Source of the DNA: Cucumis sativus | Taxonomy: Eukaryota > Streptophyta > Magnoliopsida > Cucurbitales > Cucurbitaceae | Assembly: GCF_000004075.3 (NCBI RefSeq) | Contig: NC_026657.2 | Location: 36,256,732-36,320,731 of the forward strand | Length of the DNA stretch: 64,000 nt | Direction: 5' to 3' | Shown here: in pieces, positions 45,601 through 55,367 of the stretch | Position numbering within the stretch: the stretch's first letter is position 1 | Layout of the letters: each line of letters begins with the position of its first letter | Notes under the pieces: model-generated | The model's database searches: none | Seen by the model: the letters and a program-made list of their open reading frames with translations, nothing else | Told to the model about the DNA's origin: nothing | Translations under genes and position numbers: made by a program

Positions 45601-48600
45601 TATCCCAAACTCATAGCCCATTAACTTGGCGATCCAGTGCTGATATTCCCTTGCTCTTATCCGTTGTTTGAGCAAAAACTTCGAACTTTTCTGATTGGTG
45701 CCAACAATAAACCTCCTACCAATAAATATGGTCACCAGTTTTGAATAGCAAACACAATAGTCATCAGTTCACGCTCATACACCGCCTTGAACCTGTTGGT
45801 TGGCTGAAAAACGTGAGTGGCCGTTTATTCTGCATGAGTACAGTCCCCAACCTGACTTCAGATGCATTTGTCTCGACCACAAAGGGCTTCTTGAAATTAG
45901 GTAAAGCCCATACAGGATCTTGGATCATGGTTGCCTTTAAACGCTGGAAGGCAATATCTGCATACTGGTTCTATCGAAAATTTTCCTTCTTGATCAATTG
46001 TGTCAATGGTAGGGCAATGCTGCCATAGTGCTCGACAAATCTTCTATAGTACCCGGTGAGTCCCAAAAAACCCTCTGAGTTCTTTCAGGGAACAAGCCAT
46101 TTTCCCATGGCTTCAATCTTTGTTGGATCGGCTGCCACTCCTTCCTTGGACACAATATGTCCCAAATATTCAATCCGTGACACTCTGAACTGGCACTTGT
46201 TGCTGTTGGCCACAAACTGATTTTCTATCAAAATTTCCATCACCATCGCTAGATGCTGCACATAAGCTGCTACAGTCTTGCTGTAGATGAGAATGTTGTC
46301 AAAGAAGACTGATACAAACTTTCAGAGATGACAAGGAATTCATAATGCCCTTCACGAGTTTGGAATGTCGTCTTATGCACATCTGTTGGCTTCACCCTAA
46401 TCCGATGATATCTTGATTTCAAGTCAATTTTAGTAAACAAAGTAGCACCATATAATTCATCTAATAGCTCATCTACTACGGGTATAGGATACTTATCTGG
46501 GACTCTGACATTATTTAATGCTCGGTAGTCCATGCAAAATCTCCAGCTTCCATCATTTTTCTTGTCTAACAACGCTGGGCTGGAAAAAGAACTCCGACTT
46601 GGCTGTATGATACCCGCCATTAAAATCTCTTTCACAAGTTTCTCAATCTCATATTTTTGTCATTGGGGATACTGATATGGCCTAACATTGACTGCGTTGA
46701 CTCCTTGCTCTAATTCTATGGCATGATCATTACTTCTCTTGGGAGGTAATTCCTCCAAGGGAAAGAATATCTCCTTATACTCCTCCAACAATTTCTAAAC
46801 TTCTCTATGTGCACCCCTGACTTTCGGTTCCCCCTCAGTCATTTTCCCTTCGGCAGCCATTGGTTTCACAGTGCTTACCTCAATCCATAGTCTGCGGTCA
46901 CCTGTTTCCATAGTTTTCATCATTGCTCTTAACGTGGTCTGCTTTGTGGCCAAACTTCGATCTCCTTGTAATCACACCACCCAATCCCCAAGCATAAATT
47001 CCAATACTGACGTGCGGTATTCCACTGTGACCTTGCCCAACGTCTCCAACCATAACACCTCCAATATCACGTCGGCACTTCCAAGACGCAGAGGCTGAAA
47101 ATCTTAGGTAATTATCAAATCAGTAATAGTGAGGACCACTCTTTTGCAAATTCCGGCGGCTGAATGGATCCTTCTGCTCTAAGGATCACCCCATAATCTT
47201 CCGTGTTTGACGTTGGCAATTTAAGCGAGGCCACCAATTTTTTGTCAATAAAGTTGTGGGTCGCTCCTCCATCTATCAACACCACCACCCTAATCAGCCC
47301 CTTGACCTTCACGGTATGTGGGGAGCTTAATCCTGCCATCAAGTTCAAGGACAAATGGGCCACTTCTTTGTCATCCCTTACCTCCATGACACCATCGTCA
47401 TTTTGGTTTGTCCCTCCTTCAGCATCGTCTTCCTCTTCCGAAGAAGACATGTTCTCCCTGTCTTGTACAAACATGAATTGTAATTCTTTCTTCTTTCTTA
47501 CCTGTGGCCGAAGCTGAATCTCCCATCACACTTGAAGCAAATACCTTTCTCTTTCTTGCTTTGCATCTCCTTTGTCAGTCTCCGGTATGGCTGACCTCCA
47601 GGGTTCCGAATGTCATTATCGCAAGCTGTCATGATTGTTGTCGCAAAACTTCCCGTGTTTCCCAATTTGAGATTAGGGTTAAACGTAAACAGTAGTAATA
47701 TTTTTCATACCTCGTCCCACATACACACCCTATATAACGACTCACACAGGCCTTGCTAACAACCAGCATTCCTATGGGTCCACCTACAACAACCTCATAT
47801 TACCCTACCACCCTTTACATAATATTGCCGTTCTTTCTTGCATTTCTTGTAACATAAACCTTAGTGATCGGGGCCTATCAGTGAGCTACCTAGGTTTCAT
47901 TATGGTTGGAACTTGGTCAAGAATATTGATATTACAGAAGGGTCTCACGTTTGGAGAATGCTTCTCTATTTTATTGCATTTACTATTGTTATTATTTATT
48001 TGACGGGTGATAGAACACTGATATAGTGTTTCTATTTTATTGATACCTTCAACAGAATTACAATATAAAAGCAGTGAAAGAAAAGTAAAAGAACCCTAAC
48101 CCTCTGCCCTTCCTCTCTTTCAAGGAATGTTGCAGCCCTAATTCTTCACCAAATTCTTCATACCCTTCTTCCCTCCTCAATTTCCTATTTATAACCAACT
48201 AACTACCAAAAAATCTAATTACCCTTTTGCCCTTACCCTATACTAATCTAGGTATCTAACAACGGTTTACAATGGAGCAATCATTCTTTTTAACTTAGGA
48301 ACTATCTGGCGTTCTACTAACTTGGTTTGATGTAGATGGGATTTGTTTATATTGCATTCATACTCTTGCAATCACTGAGTGGCACCAGAGGTGGAGTGCT
48401 AGGGCAGCTTTTATCTCACCGAGGAATTTGCTAATGATAATAAGATTGCATAATTAATTCTCATGGTTCCATAAATTTTACTATTTTTTTCATGTTAAAA
48501 TTCAAGCTTTCTGTATCTTTTTCTTGTTTGTGAAGTAATATTCAGAAGAATAAGAGTAGGTAGTGCTTGGTAACATAATTAGTGGCTTGTTTAAGGCCTT

Positions 48601-50276
48601 GACTCTACTTTTATGTTTCATTTATCAATGAAACTTGAGAAATCCAAATTTAATATTTTAGGAAACACATATGTTGATTAACTAAGAGGTATTGAAGTTG
48701 ATTTTTTCTTTTCTTTTAACTATCAATAGATGTCATTTGCCTACTATTTTACTCTGTTTATATCTTCATCCATCGTTTCATTAATTGTTTTTTCATACGG
48801 TTGGGTCAACTCATGAACAGATTGGAGCGTACAAGCAACTGTTAGTTGGATCCTTTCTGAATACTTCGGAAGGAAAAACATATCCATTGTTGCTGAAGAG
48901 GATGTACAAACTCTTTCTACACCAGATTCGAGAAGTCTGTTGTCAGCTGTGGTAAAAACTGTAAATGAGTGCTTGGCTGAAGCACCAAAGTACGGTCTTC
49001 AAAGTCCAGCCAGAGAACTTGGAACTAGTGAAATTCTTGAGGCTATAAGCCGGTGTAATTCAACTGGTGGCCCCACAGGAAGACATTGGGTGCTTGACCC
49101 TGTTGATGGAACGTTAGGTTTTGTTCGTGGGGATCAATATGCTGTTGCTTTGGCTTTGATTGAAAATGGTGAAGTAATTCTTGGAGTTCTTGGTTGTCCC
49201 AATTATCCGTTGAAGAAGGAATGTTTTCACTACCACTATAAGGTATCGACGCCAAAGTTATTATTACAACCGTGTTCTGATACCTTGGAAAAAGGTTGCG
49301 TCATTTATGCAAAGAAAAGCTGCAATGGGGCGTGGATGCAGCCATTAGTTCATGGCGATAAGAAGCTTGAGTGGCCAAATTCAGCTAGCCTTATTCAGGT
49401 TTCTTCAATTGATGATCCAGCACATGCAATTTTCTGTGAACCTGTGGAGAAGCGGAACTCAAACCACTCATTCACTGCAGGGCTGGCTCATAGTGTAGGG
49501 CTTAGGTGCGTTGTCGATATTACTTCTTTTTGTTTATTTAATGGATTTAAAGAGAATTTTTGACTGACTAGACTACAAAGTACGTGATGAAACCTATGAT
49601 GTAGCATTCAAGAATCAGCAAATAAATGAAACATCTTCTTATTCACTTTATTTGTTAAAATACTTGGAGAAATCAACTTCATAACAGATATTAGTTACAG
49701 CACAACAAAGACTTGCCAAACTTTTGGTTAAGTTAATACATTTTTTTTTATCAACAAACGTTTTTGAATAAATTTTTTGATATGAACGTGGGACTTTTTT
49801 ATGCATAACATGTTTAGCTCTGTGAATAGATTCTTATGCTTGTCATTAATCAAGTGATGATCACCACTAGTATGACAAGGGATTTGCACATCTTTAACAC
49901 AATTCCATTCAACCTGAACTGCTCCAGTGGCAGTAGTTTCAATTTCTTTTAATGGTTATACTTATGTGGCAGGAAGCAGCCGTTGCGAGTCTATAGTATG
50001 GTAAAGTATGCCGCAATTGCTCGTGGCGATGCTGAGATATTTATGAAGTTTGCAAGGACCGGATACCGAGAGAAGATATGGGACCATGCTGCTGGTGTTA
50101 TCATTGTAGAAGCAGCGGGAGGTGTGGTAACAGATGCTGGAGGTCGTCCCTTGGATTTCTCAAAGGGTGTGTACTTAGAAGGTCTCGATCGAGGAATAAT
50201 TGTTTGTTCAGGGCCAATCTTACATGAGAAAATCATTGGAGCAGTCTATGCCAGTTGGGATTCTTCCAATCTATAA
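42607..50276 (+). CDS. AHL: HAL2-like 3'(2'),5'-bisphosphate nucleotidase / PAP phosphatase
   Basis: Three exons, 42607-42760, 48821-49505 and 49973-50276, join in phase (GCC G|AT; AG|G AAG) to give 380 residues; Arabidopsis AHL (At5g54390) has 373. The enzyme removes the 3'-phosphate from PAP and PAPS, by-products of sulfation, with Mg2+. Metal-site motifs of the inositol monophosphatase superfamily are all present: DDSPVT (about residues 42-47), AEED (about 75-78), DPVDGTLGF (about 144-152) and WDHAAG (about 312-317). The C-terminal [17 protein letters not shown] is also conserved. No plastid transit peptide is seen, unlike SAL1. Intron 1 is about 6.06 kb because of a retrotransposon and two solo LTRs; intron 2 is 467 bp. 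A broken copy of the 3' half lies at 57630. It neighbours THE1, as in Arabidopsis. Confidence 0.96.
43535..43836 (-). repeat. 3' LTR of the gypsy element
   Basis: On the minus strand it begins TGATAGGCCC and ends CCTAACA (TG...CA). It holds a TATA-like CATTATATAGGG and an AATAAA-like signal (GTAAATAAAATTG) near its end. The first 190 bp match the right LTR. It also has an internal direct repeat of GGGAGGAGGTAT, absent from the other copy. Confidence 0.85.
43787..44101 (-). pseudogene. Integrase C-terminal / chromodomain-like remnant of the gypsy element
   Basis: The open stretch includes [20 protein letters not shown] followed by [10 protein letters not shown], matching the W-x-TWE ... FP-x-F-x-LED ending of plant Ty3/gypsy chromodomain-type integrases. 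This suggests a chromovirus, but the lineage cannot be fixed by eye. Confidence 0.7.
44150..45300 (-). pseudogene. Integrase remnant of the gypsy element, split by a solo LTR
   Basis: An HHCC-type finger remnant ([15 protein letters not shown]) lies at about 45140-45215 and the catalytic core wording ([19 protein letters not shown]) at about 44570-44640. The sequences on either side of 44875-45097 belong to one integrase reading frame: removing the LTR and one copy of its 5-bp duplication restores continuity there. Other stops and shifts remain. Confidence 0.8.
44875..45097 (-). mobile_element. Solo LTR 1 (223 bp) nested in the gypsy integrase
   Basis: Plus-strand ends are TGATAGAACAC and TATCTAACA; in the sense deduced from solo LTR 2 it is on the minus strand (TGTTAGATACC ... 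TTCTATCA). It is flanked by TAACT on the left and TAACC on the right, a 5-bp target-site duplication with one mismatch. The right-hand part matches solo LTR 2 (CCTATACTAATCTAGGTATC). No internal domain accompanies it. Confidence 0.8.
45436..46060 (-). pseudogene. RNase H and reverse-transcriptase end of the gypsy element
   Basis: RNase H-type wording: [20 protein letters not shown], then [19 protein letters not shown] and ASDAPSRLP. The DAPSRLP end is the usual boundary before the integrase. The frame is broken towards the reverse transcriptase. Confidence 0.8.
46270..46690 (-). pseudogene. Reverse-transcriptase core of the gypsy element
   Basis: Contains [33 protein letters not shown] and [18 protein letters not shown], the Ty3/gypsy RT N-terminal blocks. 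The frame is lost shortly after EGHYEFLV, before the catalytic YxDD box. Confidence 0.88.
47115..47600 (-). pseudogene. Gag zinc knuckle and aspartic protease remnant of the gypsy element
   Basis: A CCHC knuckle start ([12 protein letters not shown]) lies at 47505-47560 and is cut by a stop just after the His. The protease active-site wording [17 protein letters not shown] is at about 47230-47290, with Gly in place of the usual Ser of DSGA/DSGT. An acidic linker ([12 protein letters not shown]) joins them. The upstream 90% of gag is deleted, so the knuckle lies about 90 bp from the shortened LTR. Confidence 0.78.
47691..47880 (-). repeat. Shortened 5' LTR of the gypsy element
   Basis: It matches the first 190 bp of the left LTR (for example CTAACAACCAGCATTC and CCACCTACAACAACCTCATA on the plus strand). 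The last 110 bp of the LTR, the primer-binding site and most of gag are replaced by unrelated sequence, indicating one deletion through that region. Confidence 0.85.
48008..48261 (-). mobile_element. Solo LTR 2 (254 bp) in AHL intron 1
   Basis: Plus ends are TGATAGAACACTG and TATCTAACA. It is flanked by ACGGG and ACGGT, a 5-bp duplication with one mismatch. On the minus strand it contains TTATAAATAG (TATA box) and CAATAAAATAG (polyadenylation signal) in the right order, which fixes the sense strand. The family is the same as solo LTR 1. No internal sequence is present, so LTR-LTR recombination removed it. Confidence 0.82.
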
Positions 50277-51878
50277 AATATTTTGCCAATACATGATTGC
50301 GTTCACTGACTAGTGTTCGTGAGCAAAAGGGTCATCGTAGCCATTAGGTACTTATTTATACCAAATTTGATACTTCTTATTACAATCTTAATCTCATGGA
50401 GCCATCTAAATAAACTTTGTTCATATCTTCTGATTTGGTGGCTGCAATTTGATCAAATTTTCTTGGCATTTGTTCTACTATATTACTTTAAAGTAGAACA
50501 GATCTGATTTGATCTAGCCATATATGCTCTTTTGTTTACTTGAATTAATACAGAAAGAAACAAAGCGGAATGGTTTGGAAATGCATCAGAAAGATTCTCA
50601 TCCAAAACTCTTCTCTTTCTCCAGCTGAAAAACCAAAATTAACTCATGTTCCCTCATTTAGAAACATCCAATTTTTTTGGATGATCTTTTTCTTTAGATC
50701 AGGTGTTTTTTAAGTTCTCATCCTTTTAATTTTATTTAATTAACAAAAAAAAAAAAAAGAAAAGAGAAGGTATTTTGCCAATTAAACATTCACTTCCTTT
50801 TTCATGTGAAACAAATACCTAAACACCTTATGATTAGTCATCTCAACTAGACTAATAAATACACTAACTTATTGTCATGTACATAGAAAAGGAAGAATTT
50901 CCCTGTTTACTCTGTTGAAATTTTCAAAATTTAAAATTCTACTTGGAGGATGTTTAATACTACAACTTTTATACGTTAGATTTTCCTCTTTTTTGCTTTT
51001 GGTTTATTATGCTGCAACGATAAATCTGGTTAATCAGAACACAAAATCAATATACAAATAAATAAGTTTGAATAAAAGAGACCAGGAACAAAAGAACTTA
51101 AGAAACTAACAAATCATCAAACAAATTGGAATTTGTTAATCGAGGGTGGTTTGTTAATTGAGGGTGGTTTTCGAATCAAATCGTCAATATTTTTGCAATT
51201 AACCAAAAGGAAGTTTTTAACAGACCAAAAGAGATAGATATCATAAATAGAATCAAGCAATAGTCTCAACTAGGTTAACGACACTATTAATAAATGGTAT
51301 AAGGAAATCAATTTTTATGTCAATAAATATAAATAAAACATATAAAAAATAAATAAATAGAGACGGTATGAGTACCGATGAACGAATGAAATGCTAAATA
51401 AACCAACAGGATCAAATTAATGGTGACATCATACTACTTGAAAAATAACTACATCAAAATGCGAGTTCTAATTTTGAACAAGACTGGGATGTCTACATTC
51501 CAAAATGCTAATGGTATGTGTTATGAATAGTTAATTGAATACAATTGCTAGTTGGAACATGAGGGCAGGAGAACCGAACAAACAAACGATATACGAACAT
51601 CGAAGAATGGAAATTGGAAGCTAAATTTTAAATAAGTAACAAAAAGTAGGTTAAAATAGTCAACAACTCGTTTGAAATGGAGATGAATAGTGGTTTGGAC
51701 ATTTTCAATAAGAAATGGCAAGAAGATGATAGCTTTATCATTTTTGTGTTACATTTGAAATAAACAAGCTCAATGAGAGTGATAAGCAAAAATTAGATGA
51801 GTGAACACCAACAATGAGAATTACACCATTGGCCATATTTGATTTTGTGATGCAATGTTTTAATTAATAACGCAAAGT
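50277..51878. other. AHL 3' flank and spacer before SmD1
   Basis: Bases 50277-50695 are the AHL 3' UTR and flank, which are also duplicated beside the pseudogene at 59170-59560. The rest is AT-rich without a supported gene. Confidence 0.55.
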
Positions 51879-51971
51879 TGGGCTCAAAAGATTAAAGATA
51901 ATTGACCTAAGTTGAGAAAAGTTAAGAAAGTGTCCCCCTCGTCGTCCCTCCTTAATTCTCAGTGTTGGGCC
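51879..51971 (+). promoter_or_regulatory. Two site II elements (TGGGCT / TGGGCC) in the SmD1 promoter
   Basis: TGGGCT at 51879-51884 and TGGGCC at 51966-51971, 140-230 bp before the SmD1 start codon. Pairs of TGGGCC/T sites with a telo-box are the TCP-bound promoter signature of plant growth and translation genes. Confidence 0.55.
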
Positions 51972-52077
51972 TTTTCTTCATTTCCTTCTTCAAGGAAAGA
52001 AGGGCAGAAAGAAAAGAAAGAAATAGGGACGAAACCGCGGCAATCTCCCAATTTCCTCTCCCCCGCTTCGTTGTTTG

Positions 52078-52085
52078 AAACCCTA
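52078..52085 (+). promoter_or_regulatory. Telo-box (AAACCCTA) just upstream of the SmD1 start
   Basis: AAACCCTA lies 24 bp before the ATG, probably within the 5' leader, downstream of the two site II motifs. Confidence 0.55.
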
Positions 52086-52108
52086 CATTCTTCCTTTCCT
52101 CTCCAATC

Positions 52109-55100
52109 ATGAAGCTTGTTAGGTATCTTCTTCTCTTTTTCTATTTTTGCCCTCTTTTTCTTCTCGATCTACATCCAAATGCCGTTTTTCATTTCTGAAA
52201 TCTTCGTTTTCATACAGGTTTTTGATGAAGCTCAACAATGAGACTGTCTCTATCGAGCTCAAAAATGGAACTGTTGTCCATGGAACCATCACAGGTCTTT
52301 CTGCTTCTCTTTCTTTAAATCTTGTTAAACCCTAGATTTACCAACTTTGCGGCTCAGGGTTCTTTAACTTCCAACTTCTGTTCTATTTTCTTCTTTGAAC
52401 TTCACTGCGTTGGAATTTGTACAACATTTCAGTATGTTCACCAGTGTACGACTCTCACTACTATTGCTTTCGTCTCACTTCCATCTCCCGACCTTTGAAA
52501 GCTAACGGAAGGGTTCTTTATCCCGCTCCCATTTTTAATTTTAAAAATTAGTATTCAACTTATGAGTTGCTTACGGCAAATTAAATTCCTTGTCTTCTGG
52601 ACGTTGGGAGGATGAGATGTTTTTCTCTCTATTGTTTTTATTTTTATTATTTTCATTTTCAAAATAATTTGAACTTTTGATTACTCTCTACTGATGCTGA
52701 ATATGCATTCTATTTCATGATATATTTGTAGATTTAAACAAATGTTTAAAATGTCCCGTCATTTTTTCATGGAATGACTCCTACAATTCATTCTTTCCCA
52801 TTTGATTTGATGGAATTGTTTTTTCAACCAAGTGAATATACTTTTTTTTTTTTTTTTTTTGAAACGGAAACAAACCAAGTGAATATACTTCTACAATCAA
52901 CTTGAGGTGAGAAACCTGCACTAGAATGATGTTACGTTAGTCTGATTAAGCATGAACTTCTGCTGAACCCCAGCATTTTTGGACTCGGTAGCCCATATGC
53001 CATTCTTTGGTTAATTGTATGTGTGTTTTTAAATTTGTTTTGCATAAGAGACTATGCAATAACTGAAAGAGAAGCAACTTGTAACTGAACTGTGCCCAGT
53101 GGTGGAAACATAGTCAATTGAGCAGTCGCAAATTATATGCGCCTTTGTCCTCCTACACGGCCTCTAACTACATGAACTATTTTTAACCTTCCTTGGAATA
53201 GCAATAACTTAGTTTTGATTAATGAAAACTTCTTCTGAATTCCATTAGTTTTGGGTTCTGTAGACCATTAGCCATTCTTGCATGAATTTTTACCCTTTTT
53301 TACCGTCTGATGAGAGACTATGTTACAAGTGAAGCAAAAAGTCTAACCTAGGTTTAATCTTGGGGTGAGAAAACCCTAGGAGCTATAAAAAAAAGAGCCT
53401 TCTGATAAAAGTTAAATCATATTCATTAGTAGACTGTAACTACAACAGATTATCTTCTATTTGAAAAACCATCGTAAAAATGTGTATGGTACACTATTAA
53501 AAATAGAATCTAAGATAGATACTTTTCTCTCAAAATATTTATAGAAGTAGTAGTGCAGATTTTATTTTACATCCAACTCATCAGGCTGTGAATGTTTTGA
53601 AAAATAATTGTAACCCAAGCTAGTTAGGCAAAAGATAAACCAGTTTGTTGAAAAATGAAAGACCATCCTCTATAGACAAAAGGATAGTGGAGATAAAGGT
53701 AATTTTGGGATTACCCATTGGAATAATAGAGGAACAAACCAGGGGAGACAACCCAGTTTGGGAATTTTTTTCTAGATTCTCTTGTGGGGTTGAGGTTTCT
53801 ATTAGTAGCCAACCTCAAAAACATGTTAACCTTCCTAGGGGTGTCAAACATCCAAACTGATTTGACTTTACAAAGGCGTTTTCAGCTTTAGCAAGGTCTG
53901 AGAGAGTTTAGAGAAGGTGATCTTAGAGGACAAACAATTTAATGAATCAATGGATTCTACCTCTATGTCTTGGTCAGCTTCTAATTGAAAAGTATCGAAC
54001 TTTCCTATAAAGTCAATCCAACTTTCCAATTTCCCTGTGAAAAGAGCCAACAAGCATTCCACAGTTATCCCCCAAGACTACCTATGGTTTTGGTTTCATT
54101 GTCGTTGTTTCTGGTTCTAGATGATCACTTTTCACAACTGTTTAAGAAGTAGCACATCATTTCTCTACTTACAAAAGGAGCTGACAAATGGAAGGGAAGT
54201 CCGACTCTATTTTAATGGGTGACTTAGGATTTGGTGAATTATGACTAGTTTGCATTTTGCTGTTGACAACCCCCTATACATCTTCCACTTAATGTATTTT
54301 TCTACGCTGCTGGTACTGAAACTAGTTATTTACCGGCAGAGTTTTTTTTCACAAGGAGTTGTAACAGAAGAGTTGAGACTCTTGTCATAACTTATGACTC
54401 ATAATTTTAGTTGGTTACCTCTTTTGTTGGAGGATTTCAGTTGAGATTATATGCAATGTTTTAAAAGGCTAAAGGCAGCCTCTTCCAGCATAGCCCCAAG
54501 GTGAGGTGTTATGAGTTGTAAGTCTCTTTGGTTATAAAAATATTTTACCAAATATTGTTAGGCAACACTTAATAATCATGTAAAAGTTAATAAAAAGAAA
54601 AAAGGAAAATCACTCGTCCCAATTTCCACCTAGACAGAAGTTCTAAAATGATATCTTTAACTTTACTAATATTATTTGATTGACTTCTCCTAGAAATATT
54701 AGATCGCGACAAACTAATATTATTCAATAAAATTATTACAAAGAGGTGTAAGTCTCTATCTATGCAATATGCTTGATGACCTACATTGCACTTTGCGTTG
54801 TGAAATCTTGTTTTCGACTATGATATGTTAATCAATGATTTGTTTTAAAAAAATTCAATGACATTTCATGAACTTAAAGTAGAAGTACGCACTCTTTTCT
54901 CTTAAAACCTAAGTATTGGTCAAGGTTAGAAGTCGCTGATGGGTTGATTTTGAGTGTTTTTCTTGTATTACTTAGGTGTGGATATCAGCATGAATACGCA
55001 TTTGAAGGCTGTGAAGCTAACTCTAAAGGGAAAAAATCCAGTTACCATGGATCATTTAAGTGTGAGAGGTAACAACATCAGATATTATATCCTACCTGAC

Positions 55101-55367
55101 AGCTTGAATCTTGAAACTTTACTTGTTGAAGAGACACCCAGGGTCAAGCCCAAGAAACCAACTGCAGGTTTGTGTTCTTGCATTCTGGCCTGTACTTTAT
55201 GGTCATTTTCTGCTGCAAGTCCAATTGTTTATACTGAATCATATCATTTGCTACTCATTATCAAATGTATTGCTTATGCATTTCTACACTATGCTCCAAC
55301 TACAGGGAGGCCTTTGGGGCGGGGACGAGGGCGCGGCCGTGGACGTGGTCGTGGACGTGGACGCTAG
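52109..55367 (+). CDS. SMD1: Small nuclear ribonucleoprotein SmD1
   Basis: Four exons, 52109-52122, 52218-52294, 54976-55167 and 55306-55367, join in phase to give 114 residues, the usual SmD1 length. SmD1 is one of the seven Sm ring proteins that assemble on U1, U2, U4 and U5 snRNA for pre-mRNA splicing. The start is [20 protein letters not shown]; exon 1 encodes only four codons plus two bases. The Sm1 motif ends in [16 protein letters not shown] and the Sm2 motif contains IRYYILPD. The C terminus is a (GR)n tail ([10 protein letters not shown]), the target of symmetric arginine dimethylation in this family. Intron 2 is 2.68 kb and holds a small poly(A)-tailed insertion (52844). Readings that continue past 55167 into intron 3 are spurious. 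Confidence 0.97.
52826..52890 (-). mobile_element. Tiny poly(A)-tailed insertion flanked by an 18-bp target-site duplication
   Basis: AACCAAGTGAATATACTT occurs at 52826-52843 and again, perfectly, at 52873-52890. Between the copies are 17 T's followed by GAAACGGAAACA; on the minus strand that is TGTTTCCGTTTC with a poly(A) tail. A long perfect duplication plus a poly(A) end is the mark of LINE-type target-primed reverse transcription, here strongly 5'-truncated. Confidence 0.75.
53645..54062. other. Protein-like stretch inside SmD1 intron 2, unrecognised
   Basis: Two short ORFs of near-balanced composition, 53645-53860 (plus) and 53868-54062 (minus), lie in an intron that is otherwise AT-rich. 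They match nothing I know, and neither has splice or promoter context. They may be remnants of a transposable element. Confidence 0.3.

Larger units (their letters stand above)
43535..47880 (-). mobile_element. Decayed Ty3/gypsy LTR retrotransposon inside AHL intron 1
   Basis: Minus-strand fragments appear in the order gag zinc knuckle, protease, reverse transcriptase, RNase H, integrase, chromodomain-like C terminus, which is the Ty3/gypsy order. Both ends share a direct repeat: left LTR 43535-43836 and a shortened right LTR 47691-47880. A polypurine tract (TTTGGGGGCGGG) lies just before the left (3') LTR in the element's sense. Most of gag is missing. The frames carry stops and shifts throughout, so it is not autonomous. 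The orientation is opposite to AHL. A solo LTR (44875-45097) later inserted into it. Confidence 0.92.

Noticed and set aside
55168..55305. Open frame through SmD1 intron 3
   Set aside because: The 138-bp intron is a multiple of three without a stop, but the GT-AG sites and the known protein end (PTA-GRPLGRG) show it is removed.
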